From Bosea sp. ANAM02 (lineage in GTDB: Bacteria > Pseudomonadota > Alphaproteobacteria > Rhizobiales > Beijerinckiaceae): a stretch of 64,000 nt of DNA. The stretch lies in the NCBI RefSeq assembly GCF_011764485.1, contig NZ_AP022848.1:1454001-1518000 (forward strand), in the 5' to 3' direction. Positions 47,431 through 56,626 of the stretch are shown here, in pieces. The stretch's first letter is position 1, and the number at the start of each line of letters is the position of its first letter. The translations under genes and the position numbers were made by a program. The notes beneath the pieces were generated by a model that was not told the DNA's origin, made no database searches, and saw only the letters and a program-made list of their open reading frames with translations.

Positions 47431-47448
47431 CGGACACTTAAGTGTCCG
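47431..47448. promoter_or_regulatory. Perfect 18-bp palindrome in the HAD/PAS-LuxR gap
   Basis: CGGACACTTAAGTGTCCG is a perfect palindrome, preceded by CCTATAGG (47420-47427), another palindrome. It lies 43 bases before the PAS-LuxR start and 61 bases before the HAD start on the other strand, well placed for an operator. Confidence 0.6.
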
Positions 47449-47490
47449 GCCGGTTCGCCGGCGTGCAAGCGGCGGAGGGAGCGATCGGCG

Positions 47491-48045
47491 ATGGATGTCG
47501 ATTTCCGGCTGGCCTTCGAGAATGCCCCGGTCGGTCTTGCCATCGGCCGCAACCGCGTCATCCTGGCCTGCAACCACGCCTTCGCGCGGATGTTCGGCGG
47601 CACGCTGGAGGACCTGGTGGGCCAGAGCTTCGAGCGGCTTTACCCGACACAGGCCGATTACGAGGAGGCCGGCAAGCGCGTCGGCGCGCGCCTGTCCAGC
47701 GAGCCCAGCTATGCCGACGACCGCGTGATGCGGCGGCTCGATGGCAGCCTGTTCTGGGTCCGGGTCAGCGGTTCCACCCAGACGCCGGAGGATGCCCATG
47801 GCCAGGCGCTATGGGTGTTCTCCGAGCTCGGGCAGGCCCGGCCAGCCGGGCAGTCGCTGCGGACATCCCTGACCGCGCGCGAGCGCGACGTGGCCGCGCT
47901 GCTGATCGACGGCAAGACGGGCAAGGAGGTCGCCAAGGCCCTGAGCATCAGCCCGCGCACCGTCGACATCTACCGCGCCCGGCTGCTCAGGAAATATAAC
48001 GTCAGCAGCACGAAGCGGCTGATCGAATTGCTGTTAAGCGGCTGA
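47491..48045 (+). CDS. PAS-domain LuxR-type transcriptional regulator
   Basis: A 184-residue protein. An N-terminal PAS domain (about residues 5-115: FENAPVGLAIG, GQSFERLYPT) is followed by a LuxR/FixJ helix-turn-helix (about 122-182: LTARERDVAALLIDGKTGKE, SISPRTVDIYRARL). There is no receiver domain, so it likely senses a ligand or redox state directly through PAS. It is next to, and divergent from, the haloacid dehalogenase. Confidence 0.92.
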   Translation: MDVDFRLAFENAPVGLAIGRNRVILACNHAFARMFGGTLEDLVGQSFERLYPTQADYEEAGKRVGARLSSEPSYADDRVMRRLDGSLFWVRVSGSTQTPEDAHGQALWVFSELGQARPAGQSLRTSLTARERDVAALLIDGKTGKEVAKALSISPRTVDIYRARLLRKYNVSSTKRLIELLLSG

Positions 48046-48056
48046 TCCAGCACGTT

Positions 48057-49064
48057 CTAGCGCAGCAGGAAGCCGTGCCGCAGCGGGTCGTCGCGGTCAA
48101 TGAACCAGGTCGCCTGGCCGCAGAGATGCGCGCTGCCCGAGACTTCCGGGATGATCGCGTCGATCTCCCCGAGCTTGGTCTCCTGCAGCACCCGCCCGGT
48201 CATGATCGAGCCGACGATGGATTCGTTGACCAGGAGATCGCCGGGCTTCAGCAGCCCCTTGGCGTGGAGCAGGGCGGTGCGTCCGGCCGTGCCGGAGCCG
48301 GTCGGAGAGCGGTCGAGCTGCCGGTCGGCGAAGATGCAGCAATTGGCCTGCGTCGCCTTGGGGTCGAGCGGATCGCCGTCGATGATCGTGCCGTAGATAT
48401 GGTTCAGTTCCGGGATCTCCGGATGCACGACCGGGAAGGCCTGGTTGGCGGCGATCTTCACCTCGGCGCCGAAGCGGATCAGCGCCTCGGCATTCTCCCG
48501 GCGGATCGCGAGGCCGAAGGGCCGGCCATCCGTGTAGAAATAGAAGGCGCCGCCGAAGGCGATGTCGCCGGTGACCTTGCCGAAGCTCGGCGTCTCGACG
48601 CCGACATCGCGATGGACGAGATAGGACGGCACGTTGACGAAGCGCACGCTGGCGGCGCGCTTCCCGTCCCAGGTGACGAAGGCTTCGATGAAGCCGCAGG
48701 GCGCGTCGATGCCGACGCGCGTCTCAAGCTCCGTGCGCCTGACCCAGCCGAGCTCGACGGCCGCGGTTGCGAGCGCGATGACGCCATGGCCGCAATGGTC
48801 GCTGTAGCCTTCGTTATGGACGAAGATGACCCCGAAATCGGCCTCGGACGAGACGGGCTCGGTCAGGTATCCCGCGTACATGTCGGCATGGCCGCGCGGC
48901 TCGAAGATCAGTGCCTGCCGGATCTCGTCGATATTGTGCTTCACCCAGTCGCGCCGCTGAACGATGGTCCGGCCGGGCAGGCGCGGCAAACCACTGGTCA
49001 CGATGCGGAACGGCTCGCCGCCGGTATGAACCTCGACGGTCTGGATGACGCGATCGGCCTGCAT
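48057..49064 (-). CDS. Trans-3-hydroxy-L-proline dehydratase (proline racemase family)
   Basis: A 335-residue proline-racemase-fold enzyme. The first catalytic Cys is present (SDHCGHGVIAL, Cys91), but the second is replaced by Thr255 (DRSPTGSGTAGR). The Cys/Thr pair marks trans-3-hydroxy-L-proline dehydratases rather than racemases or 4-hydroxyproline epimerases, which have Cys/Cys. The product would be pyrroline-2-carboxylate, reducible to proline, which the adjacent PutA can oxidise. The start at 49064 (MQADRVIQTVEVHTGGEP) is favoured; the frame opens at 49124. Confidence 0.88.
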   Translation of the reverse strand: MQADRVIQTVEVHTGGEPFRIVTSGLPRLPGRTIVQRRDWVKHNIDEIRQALIFEPRGHADMYAGYLTEPVSSEADFGVIFVHNEGYSDHCGHGVIALATAAVELGWVRRTELETRVGIDAPCGFIEAFVTWDGKRAASVRFVNVPSYLVHRDVGVETPSFGKVTGDIAFGGAFYFYTDGRPFGLAIRRENAEALIRFGAEVKIAANQAFPVVHPEIPELNHIYGTIIDGDPLDPKATQANCCIFADRQLDRSPTGSGTAGRTALLHAKGLLKPGDLLVNESIVGSIMTGRVLQETKLGEIDAIIPEVSGSAHLCGQATWFIDRDDPLRHGFLLR

Positions 49065-49151
49065 CGTTCCCCCTGATGCCCATGTTGCGGCACAGCCTTG
49101 AGCAGGTTCGGGCGCCATCCGCAAGACAGCGCCCGACCAGGCATCGGCGCT

Positions 49152-52100
49152 TTAGCCGATGGTCATCAGGCTGGCATTGCCGCCGGCCGCCGTGGTGTTG
49201 ATCGAGGTCGAGACCTCCTCCAGCAGCCAGTTCAGGCAATAGGCGTCGGGATCGCGCGTCAGCTCCTCCGTGCTCGCCGCCTGGACCAGCACGAGCGGGC
49301 CGGAGAGCCGGGCGATGCGGCGGTTGACCTCGGCGATCCGCCGGGTGTCGCCCTCGACCAGCGCACCCGAGAACGGGCCGTCGGCCTCCCAGTCCGAGGT
49401 CCAGCTCACGCGGGCTTCGACCGCAGCCGGCAGGCCCGACAGTGCACCCTTCAGCCCGGAAGCTGCGTCGATGACGAGCTGGTTGCCCGTCGCCAGCGCT
49501 GCCGCGACCTGCCGGTAGAGGCCGGCTTCGGTCTGCGGCACGAGCAGGATGCGACCGCGCGGATGCAGCGCGTAGAGATTGCGCTCGCCGACCGGGCCGG
49601 CCAGCTCGACGGCGAGCCCGAGCGCCGAATGGCCGCCGATCTCGCGCGCGGTGCTCGCTTCGGCGTTCAGCCCCTTGCCCGCGAGCCAGGCGGCATATTC
49701 GAGCACGGCCGGATCGGTATGGATCGAGCTGTGCTGCGGCGGGATCGGCGCCTTGCGCACGAGCCGGCCGATATAGAGCGGCCCGCCCGCCTTCGGCCCG
49801 GTGCCCGACAGCCCGCGCCCGCCGAACGGCTGCACGCCGACCACCGCGCCGATGATGTTGCGGTTCACGTAGAGATTGCCCGCCTTGATGCGGCTGGTGA
49901 CATGGGCGATCGTCTCGTCGAGCCGCGTATGCAGGCCGAAGGTCAGGCCGTAGCCGGAGCCATTGACCTCGTCGATCAGCTTGTCGAGATCGTCGCGCTG
50001 ATAGCGGATGACATGGAGCACGGGGCCGAAGACCTCACGCTTCAGGTCGGAGAGGCTCTTCAGCTCGACGATGGTCGGCGGCACGAAAGTGCCCTTCGCC
50101 GCGGCATCCGGCAGCGGGAGCTGCTCGACCTTGCGGCCGAGGCTGCGCATGCGTGCGACATGCTCGTCGATCTCGGCTCTAGCGCCCTCGCTGATCACCG
50201 GGCCGATGTCGACGCTGAGCCTGTCGGTGCGGCCGATGGTGAGTTCCTTGAGCGCGCCCTGCAGCATGTGCAGCGTGCGGTCGGCGATGTCCTGCTGCAG
50301 GCAGAGCACGCGGAGCGCTGAGCAGCGCTGGCCGGCGCTGTCGAAGGCCGAGGCGATGACGTCGGCGACGACCTGCTCGGCCAGAGCCGAGGAATCGACG
50401 ATCATGCCATTCTGGCCGCCGGTCTCGGCGATCAGCGGGATCGGCTTGCCCTCGGCCGAGAGACGCTCGGCAAGCTGGGCCTGGATGCCGCGCGCGACCT
50501 CGGTCGAGCCGGTGAACATCACGCCCGCCGTCTCCGGTGCCGCGATCATCGCCGCACCGAAACGTCCGCTGCCGGGCGTGAACTGCAGCGCGCCGCGCGG
50601 GACGCCGGCCTCGTGCAGGATCCTGACGCTCTCATGCGCGATGATCGGCGTGACGCCGGCGGGCTTGGCCATCACCGCATTGCCGGCGACGAGCGCCGCC
50701 GCGACCTGGCCGGTGAAGATCGCCAGCGGGAAGTTCCATGGGCTGATGCAGACGATCGGCCCCAGCGGCGCATGGGCCGGACCGAGCGTCTTGCGCGCCT
50801 GGTCGGCATAGTAGCGCAGGAAGTCGATGGCCTCGCGCACCTCGCTGATCGCATTGGCGGCCGACTTGCCGGCCTCGCGCATGGCGATGCCCATCAGCGT
50901 CTCGATGCGCGCCTGCATGATGTCGGCGGCGCGGTCGAGGCAGGCGGCGCGCTCGGCCGGGGGCACGGCGGCCCAGGCCTTGCCGCCCTCGGCAGCGAGG
51001 CCAGCGATCCTGGCGGCGTCCTCGACCGCAAGCTCGGTGACCTGCCCGACGACGTCGGAATGATCGGCCGGGTTCAGGATCGGCCGCGTCGTGCCTGCGG
51101 TGGAGTTGTCCGCCAGCAGCGGCACGGCGTGCCAGTTCTGGCCCACCGTCGCTGCGAGATTGCCGGCGAGCTCGGCCAGGGAGGCCTCGTTGGAGAGGTC
51201 GATACCCCTAGAATTGGCGCGGTCGGCGCCGTAGAGGTTTTCCGGCAGCGCGATCTGGTCGTGCAGCATGCCGATGACCGGCATCGCCTCGACGACATCG
51301 ACGGGGTCGGCGACGAGCGAGTCGATCGTCACCTTCGGATCGGAGATGCGGTTGACGAAGGAGGAGTTCGCGCCGTTCTCGAGCAGGCGCCGCACGAGAT
51401 AAGCGAGCAGCGTCTCATGCGTGCCGACCGGCGCGTAGATGCGGCAGGGCCGGTCGAGATTGTCCTGGCCGACGACCTCGTCATAGAGCGGCTCGCCCAT
51501 GCCGTGCAGGCACTGGAACTCGTACTTCCCGACGGCGAAGTCGGGGCCGGCGAGATGATGGATCGTCGCCAGCGTCTGGGCGTTATGCGTGGCGAATTGC
51601 GGAAAGATCGCGTCCGGCGCGCCCAGGAGCTTGCGGGCGCAGGCGACATAGGCGACGTCGGTATGGACTTTGCGGGTATAGACCGGGAAATCGGCGAGCC
51701 CGTCGACCTGAGCGCGCTTGATCTCGGCATCCCAATAAGCGCCCTTGACCAGGCGCACCATCATGCGCCGGCTGGAGCGGCGGGCGAGATCGATGATCCA
51801 GTCGAGCACGAAGGGGCAGCGCTTGCCATAAGCCTGCACCACGAAACCGAGCCCGTTCCAGCCCTGGAGCGCGTTATCGAAGCTCAGCGCCTCCAGCAGG
51901 TCGAGCGAGAGCTCCAGCCGATCGGCCTCCTCGGCATCGATGTTGAGGCCGATATCGTAGGACTTGGCGATCAGCGCGAGCTCGCGCACGAGCGGCAGCA
52001 ATTCGCTCATGACGCGGCCGGCCTGCGCGCGGCTATAGCGCGGGTGCAGCGCCGAGAGCTTGATCGAGATGCCCGGGCCTTCATAGACGCCGCGCCCGTT

Positions 52101-52853
52101 GGCGGCCCTGCCGATCGCATGGATCGCGTTCTCATAGTCGCGATAGTAGCGGGCGGCATCGGCGGCGGTGGTCGCGGCCTCGCCAAGCATGTCGTAGGAA
52201 TAGCGGAAGCCGCGCGCCTCCAGCGGGCGGGCACGCTTCAGCGCCTCGTCGATGGTCTCGCCGGTGACGAACTGCTCGCCCATCATCCGCATCGCCATGT
52301 CGACGCCGCGGCGGATCACCGGCTCGCCGGCACGGGCGATGAGGCGCGTCAGGGCGGCGGCGAGGCTACGATCATTGACGGTGGAGGTCAGCTTGCCGGT
52401 GACGACGAGGCCCCAGGTCGCGGCATTGACGAAGAGCGACTTGCCGCCGCCGACATGGGACTTCCAGTCGCCGTCGGCGATCTTGTCGCGGATCAGCGCA
52501 TCGCGCGTCGCCGTGTCCGGGATGCGCAGCAGCGCCTCGGCGAGACACATCAGCGCCACGCCCTCCTGGCTGGAGAGCGAATATTCCTGAACCAGCCCCT
52601 CGACGCCGGTGCCCTTGTGCTTGGCCCGCAGCGCCTCGATCAGCTTGCGTCCCGTCGCGGCGATTTCCTGCTTGCTCGCCGGGGCCAGCTTCGCCGCTGC
52701 CAGCAGGGGCGGAAGGCATTCCGTCTCGGGCCGGCGATAGGCGGCGGTGATCGCCTGGCGCAGCGCCGACTGCTCGCGGATCGGCGGGGCGAAGCCCGTG
52801 AAAGGCGCCGGGCTGGTGGCGGTGTTGGCGGCGGCGGCGGTGGCTTGGCTCAT
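49152..52853 (-). CDS. putA: Bifunctional proline dehydrogenase / P5C dehydrogenase PutA
   Basis: A 1233-residue enzyme converting proline to glutamate. The FAD-dependent proline dehydrogenase barrel is at about residues 150-480 (RMMVRLVKGAYWDAEIKRAQ). The NAD-dependent P5C dehydrogenase is at about 530-990, with the Cys nucleophile in SAGQRCSALR (about 840). A C-terminal ALDH-like module follows (about 1000-1230), as in long PutA types. There is no N-terminal ribbon-helix-helix DNA-binding domain, so unlike the E. coli form it is not its own repressor. The divergent PutR gene fits this. Confidence 0.97.
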   Translation of the reverse strand: MSQATAAAANTATSPAPFTGFAPPIREQSALRQAITAAYRRPETECLPPLLAAAKLAPASKQEIAATGRKLIEALRAKHKGTGVEGLVQEYSLSSQEGVALMCLAEALLRIPDTATRDALIRDKIADGDWKSHVGGGKSLFVNAATWGLVVTGKLTSTVNDRSLAAALTRLIARAGEPVIRRGVDMAMRMMGEQFVTGETIDEALKRARPLEARGFRYSYDMLGEAATTAADAARYYRDYENAIHAIGRAANGRGVYEGPGISIKLSALHPRYSRAQAGRVMSELLPLVRELALIAKSYDIGLNIDAEEADRLELSLDLLEALSFDNALQGWNGLGFVVQAYGKRCPFVLDWIIDLARRSSRRMMVRLVKGAYWDAEIKRAQVDGLADFPVYTRKVHTDVAYVACARKLLGAPDAIFPQFATHNAQTLATIHHLAGPDFAVGKYEFQCLHGMGEPLYDEVVGQDNLDRPCRIYAPVGTHETLLAYLVRRLLENGANSSFVNRISDPKVTIDSLVADPVDVVEAMPVIGMLHDQIALPENLYGADRANSRGIDLSNEASLAELAGNLAATVGQNWHAVPLLADNSTAGTTRPILNPADHSDVVGQVTELAVEDAARIAGLAAEGGKAWAAVPPAERAACLDRAADIMQARIETLMGIAMREAGKSAANAISEVREAIDFLRYYADQARKTLGPAHAPLGPIVCISPWNFPLAIFTGQVAAALVAGNAVMAKPAGVTPIIAHESVRILHEAGVPRGALQFTPGSGRFGAAMIAAPETAGVMFTGSTEVARGIQAQLAERLSAEGKPIPLIAETGGQNGMIVDSSALAEQVVADVIASAFDSAGQRCSALRVLCLQQDIADRTLHMLQGALKELTIGRTDRLSVDIGPVISEGARAEIDEHVARMRSLGRKVEQLPLPDAAAKGTFVPPTIVELKSLSDLKREVFGPVLHVIRYQRDDLDKLIDEVNGSGYGLTFGLHTRLDETIAHVTSRIKAGNLYVNRNIIGAVVGVQPFGGRGLSGTGPKAGGPLYIGRLVRKAPIPPQHSSIHTDPAVLEYAAWLAGKGLNAEASTAREIGGHSALGLAVELAGPVGERNLYALHPRGRILLVPQTEAGLYRQVAAALATGNQLVIDAASGLKGALSGLPAAVEARVSWTSDWEADGPFSGALVEGDTRRIAEVNRRIARLSGPLVLVQAASTEELTRDPDAYCLNWLLEEVSTSINTTAAGGNASLMTIG

Positions 52854-52931
52854 GGCGGGTCCCGGCGGGTTCGAACGCGACGGGCCGGGGGCGGAACCCT
52901 CTCCCGTTCTTTGCGCGGGAGCTTATCACGA

Positions 52932-52946
52932 GCGCGATTCTCGCGC
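52932..52946. promoter_or_regulatory. Possible PutR site in the putA-putR gap
   Basis: GCGCGA-TTC-TCGCGC is an inverted repeat of 6-base arms, 70 bases before the putR GTG and 79 bases before the putA ATG. Confidence 0.35.
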
Positions 52947-53001
52947 GGTCCAATCTTCGCTATCCTGTGGTCCGTTCGGACTTCTGATTTGGAGATCGCA
53001 A

Positions 53002-53478
53002 GTGAAGAAGCCTAAGGAAACGCTGATCGAAGGCGATCTGGACGCGCTGGATCGTAAAATTCTCGACGTTCTCAGGGAGGACGGCCGGATTTCGATCGCC
53101 GAGCTCGGCGCGCGGATCGGCCTGTCCAAGACGCCCTGCCAGATCCGGTTCCGCCGGCTGGTCGATGACGGCTATATCGAAGGCTTCCGGGCGACGCTCA
53201 ATCCGGCGAAGCTCAAGCTCGATCACATCGCGTTTGCCGAGGTGAAGCTGTCCGACACCACGGAAAAGGCGCTGACGAAGTTCAACGAGGAGGTCAAGAA
53301 GATCAGGGAGGTCGAGGAATGCCACATGATCGCCGGGCGTTTCGACTACCTGCTGAAGATCAGGACGCCGGATATCCGGCGCTACCGGGCCGTGCTGGGC
53401 GAGAAAATCTCGAACCTGCCCCATGTCGCGAACACCTCGACCAATGTTGCGATGGAGACGGTCAAGGAAACCTGGTGA
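53002..53478 (+). CDS. putR: Lrp/AsnC-family regulator of proline catabolism
   Basis: A 158-residue Lrp-type regulator from a GTG start with GGAG upstream. The helix-turn-helix is at about residues 15-58 (DRKILDVLREDGRISIAELG), followed by the RAM effector domain (ECHMIAGRFDYLLKIRT, about 107-123). It is divergent from putA, the standard arrangement for proline-inducible PutR activators. Confidence 0.93.
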   Translation: MKKPKETLIEGDLDALDRKILDVLREDGRISIAELGARIGLSKTPCQIRFRRLVDDGYIEGFRATLNPAKLKLDHIAFAEVKLSDTTEKALTKFNEEVKKIREVEECHMIAGRFDYLLKIRTPDIRRYRAVLGEKISNLPHVANTSTNVAMETVKETW

Positions 53479-53528
53479 GGCGCCGGGGGCGGGTCGCTTC
53501 TATGCCGGCACTTTCACGGACACAGGCC

Positions 53529-53676
53529 GTCATTCCGGGGCTTCGCGTGAGCGAAGAGCCCGGAATCCAGAACCCATGTCGTCTCTATGAAAGGCGCGGT
53601 TGGGCCACCTGTTATCTGAGGAAGGGCATCGGTTCTGGATTCCGGGTTCAGGCCTCAAGGCCTGCCCCGGAATGAC
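53529..53676. repeat. Palindromic repeat, family D
   Basis: It begins GTCATTCCGGGGCTTCGCG and ends GCCCCGGAATGAC, with inner GAGCCCGGAATCCAGAAC and GTTCTGGATTCCGGGTTC arms. It lies between convergent putR and the FAD-oxidoreductase gene. Confidence 0.9.
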
Positions 53677-53706
53677 GACGCAAGCCCCTGCAACTATCCA
53701 GACCTT

Positions 53707-55002
53707 CTAGGCTTCCAGTCCCGCCTTGCGGCTTTCCAGCGCCGAGATGACGCGGAAGCCGATCGAGCGGAAGGGTTCGGGCGCGATCCAGCTTGCCTCG
53801 CCCATGATCGTCTCGACCTCCCCGGCGTCGCCGACGCCGCGGATCAGCTCGGCGAGCCGGCGGCCGAGCATGGTGCCCTTGGCGAGGCCACTGCCGTTGC
53901 AGCCGCCGGAGGCATAGAGCCCCTCCTCGAGCTTGCCCCACCAGGGCGCGCCGTTCATCGTGAAGGCGGTCGCTCCGCCCCAGATAAACTCGAAATCGAC
54001 ATGCCGCAGCTCCGGCCAGCGGCGATGGAAGCGGTCGCGCAACTGCCGCTCGGCGGTGGCCTGCACGATCTCCTGGTCATGGGCATAGAGCGAGCGGACC
54101 ATGAGCCGGTCGCGGCCGATGCGGCGCAAGGTCGTGCCGAGCCGGTGCGAGGGCAGCAGGCCCCAGGCCGGGGACTGGCCGAGATGCCCGATATCGTTCT
54201 CCTTCACGGCCTCGGTGACGGCGGCATAGGTGAAGATCGTCGCCATGCGCGACTTCAGATAGCCGAGGCGGGGGATGAAGCCGTTATTGGCCAGCACCAC
54301 CGTCCGGCAGCGGATGCTGCCGCCTTCGGTGGCGAGCCGCCAGCCGGGACTTTCCCGACGCATCTCGCGGACCGGGCTCTGTTCGTAGAGCGTGACGGTC
54401 GCGGGCAGTGCGTCGGCGAGACCTCGGATCAGCGCGGCCGGCTGCAGCAGCCAGGTGTCGTGCATATGGAGGCCGTAGCGGTAATAGTCCGCGCCGATGC
54501 GCTCGCGGATCCCGGCGCGGTCGAGGATCGTGTGCTGCAGATTGTTGGCGCGGGCCACTTCCGCCACCTTGCGCAAGGAGGCTTCGCCTTCCTCGGTCGC
54601 GGCGGCGCGGATCGAGCCGACCTTCTGCATGTCGCAGGCGATATCGTTGTCGCGGATGATGCCAAGCAGCCAGTCGAAGGCCTCGGTGAAGAGGCGGCTC
54701 TGGTTGCGGGCCTTGTCCGCCATTTCCATCGAGGCGGTGCGCGGCAGCACGTCGGGCGTGGTGAACCCGGAATTACGCGCGGAGGAGCCTTCGCCGACCG
54801 TCGTCGCCTCGATCAGGGCGATACGCGCCTGCGGGTCGAGCTCCTGCAGGCGCCGGGCTGCCGCGACGCCGGTATAGCCGGCGCCGACGACGGCATAGTC
54901 GACGGTGATGTCTTCGCCCAGCGGGGCGCGTGGCGTGCGCGGGGGAAGCATCGTGTTCCAGCCGCAGGTATTGGCGTATTTCGGATAGGTCAGCTTGGAC
55001 AT
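53707..55002 (-). CDS. FAD-dependent amine/amino-acid oxidoreductase (DAO family)
   Basis: A 431-residue protein with the dinucleotide-binding motif DYAVVGAGYTGVAAARRLQE (about residues 35-54) and the SSARNSGF flavin loop. The C-terminal GGCNGSGLAKGTMLGRRLAE completes the fold. It resembles gamma-glutamylputrescine oxidase/DadA relatives that oxidise amines or D-amino acids. Last gene of the dpp-like operon, so its substrate is probably supplied by that transporter. Confidence 0.88.
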   Translation of the reverse strand: MSKLTYPKYANTCGWNTMLPPRTPRAPLGEDITVDYAVVGAGYTGVAAARRLQELDPQARIALIEATTVGEGSSARNSGFTTPDVLPRTASMEMADKARNQSRLFTEAFDWLLGIIRDNDIACDMQKVGSIRAAATEEGEASLRKVAEVARANNLQHTILDRAGIRERIGADYYRYGLHMHDTWLLQPAALIRGLADALPATVTLYEQSPVREMRRESPGWRLATEGGSIRCRTVVLANNGFIPRLGYLKSRMATIFTYAAVTEAVKENDIGHLGQSPAWGLLPSHRLGTTLRRIGRDRLMVRSLYAHDQEIVQATAERQLRDRFHRRWPELRHVDFEFIWGGATAFTMNGAPWWGKLEEGLYASGGCNGSGLAKGTMLGRRLAELIRGVGDAGEVETIMGEASWIAPEPFRSIGFRVISALESRKAGLEA

Positions 55003-55024
55003 GGCTTTGTCGGGTATGGAGGAA

Positions 55025-55047
55025 GGCCGCGCCCCGGGGGCGCGGCC
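55025..55047 (-). promoter_or_regulatory. Intercistronic GC hairpin between binding-protein and oxidase genes
   Basis: GGCCGCGCCCC and GGGGCGCGGCC form an 11-bp perfect stem with almost no loop in the 56-base gap. It has no T-run, so it may lower expression of the downstream oxidase relative to the binding protein or stabilise the upstream mRNA. Confidence 0.6.
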
Positions 55048-55058
55048 GATGAGCGGTG

Positions 55059-56624
55059 TCAGTCGACGAAATGCGTCTGCTCTGTCACGAGCGGGCCGAG
55101 CGACATCGAACCCTTGAGGTCGAAGCCCCAATTGAGCTTTTCGCGGCGCGCCCAGACCTGCCCGGTCTCGGTGATCGGGATCGCGCAGATATTGGTGATG
55201 ATCAGCTTCTGCGCTTCCTGCCAGAGAGCGATCTGCTTCTTGGCGTCGGTCTCGCCGCGGGCCGCCTCGATCTGCTTGTCGGCGATATCGCAATGGCTGA
55301 AGTTGGTCACTTGGCCGGGCTGCCCGATCGCGCTCTTCGAGTGGTAGAACTGCGTCAGGTAATTATCCGCGATCGGAAAGCGCGCGGCGCCGTACATGAC
55401 GAGCGGGCTCAGATCCTTGCGGATCATCTGGTGCCAGGTGGCGTGCTCGACCGGCTGAAGATTGAGCGTGATGCCGCCATCCGCGACCTGGCCCTGGATG
55501 ATCTGGGCGGTCGATTCCAGGCTCGGCAACTGGCTGGCGAGCATGGTCACGGTCAGGCCGTTGGGGAAGCCGGCCTCGGCCAGCAGCTTCTTGGCCATGG
55601 CCGGGTCCGGCGGCAGCACGCCGGCGTTCTCGTTGAAGCCGAGATTGTTCGAAGGGATCGCCGATTTGCCGGCGCGGGTGAAGCGCGGGCCGCGATACTG
55701 GGCGATCTTGCCCGCGTCGATCGCATGGGCGAGCGCCTGGCGGACCTTGATGTTGTCGAAGGGCGGCTTGGTGACGTTGACGTGGAGGACCGTCAGCTCG
55801 GCCGGGTCGAAGCTGTCGACGACCACGCCTGGATTGGACATGGTGCGCTGCAGCCAGCGCTGGTCGGCGAGGCCGGTCGCGGCATCGACCTCGCCTGCGA
55901 CGAAGGCGAGGTCCCGCGCGGCGCTGTTGTTGAGAAAGCGATAGGTGATCTTGGTGAGCTTGGGCTTGCCGCGGAAATAGGCGTCATTGGCCTTGAAGGT
56001 CACGGCCTGGCCGGGGGTGATCACATCCAGTTCGAACGGGCCGAAGCCGACCGGACTGCGCCGGAAGTTCTCGCCGCGCTCCTCGAAGGCCTTCTTCGAG
56101 ATGATGAAGCCGCCGGCATAGTTGGTGAGCAGGCCGAGCAGGCTCGGCACGCGGTTCGACAGCGTGATGCGCACCGTCTGCGGATCCACCGCCTCGACCT
56201 TCTGGAAGGCGGCATAGTCGCTGGCGAAGGCCGAGCGCTTGGGATCGCGCGCCTTGTCGAGGCTGAAGACGACGTCGTCGGCCGTGACGTCGCCATAGCC
56301 GTGCTGCCATTTCACGCCGGGGCGCAGCTTGAAGGTCCAGACGAGGCGGTCGTCGCTCGCCTGCCAGCTTTCGGCGAGATCGGCCTCGATCGTGGCCGGA
56401 TCGGTCGAGCCGGGGGCGAAGCGGACGAGCCCGCCGAAGATCCAGGCGGAGAGGATGCGGTCCGAGGTACTGCTGGCGTAGTGCGGATCGAGCGTGCCGA
56501 CATCGACGGCCGCGGCGCCCAAGGTGAGCTCGGTCTTCGCGGCCAAGGCCGGGAGCGATGTCATGAGGCCGAAGCCGAGGATGCCGGCGAGAAGTCCGGC
56601 CCTGGTCGAAGCTGTGCTTTTCAT
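55059..56624 (-). CDS. Dipeptide/oligopeptide-type ABC substrate-binding protein
   Basis: A 521-residue SBP family 5 protein. The signal peptide (MKSTASTRAGLLAGILGFGL to PALA) is followed by the AKTELTLGAAAVDVGTLDPH start of the mature domain. NTLGFNENAG-like and RFLNNSAARDLAFVAGEVDA segments are typical. Gap to the PrpD gene is 2 bases. It binds peptides or other small polar compounds. Confidence 0.93.
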   Translation of the reverse strand: MKSTASTRAGLLAGILGFGLMTSLPALAAKTELTLGAAAVDVGTLDPHYASSTSDRILSAWIFGGLVRFAPGSTDPATIEADLAESWQASDDRLVWTFKLRPGVKWQHGYGDVTADDVVFSLDKARDPKRSAFASDYAAFQKVEAVDPQTVRITLSNRVPSLLGLLTNYAGGFIISKKAFEERGENFRRSPVGFGPFELDVITPGQAVTFKANDAYFRGKPKLTKITYRFLNNSAARDLAFVAGEVDAATGLADQRWLQRTMSNPGVVVDSFDPAELTVLHVNVTKPPFDNIKVRQALAHAIDAGKIAQYRGPRFTRAGKSAIPSNNLGFNENAGVLPPDPAMAKKLLAEAGFPNGLTVTMLASQLPSLESTAQIIQGQVADGGITLNLQPVEHATWHQMIRKDLSPLVMYGAARFPIADNYLTQFYHSKSAIGQPGQVTNFSHCDIADKQIEAARGETDAKKQIALWQEAQKLIITNICAIPITETGQVWARREKLNWGFDLKGSMSLGPLVTEQTHFVD

Positions 56625-56626
56625 TG

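Noticed and set aside
50613..53015. 800-residue open frame antisense to putA
   Set aside because: It is the complement of a fully conserved PutA, has no domain, and is Asp/Arg/Gly/Ala-rich as expected for GC-rich shadow frames.
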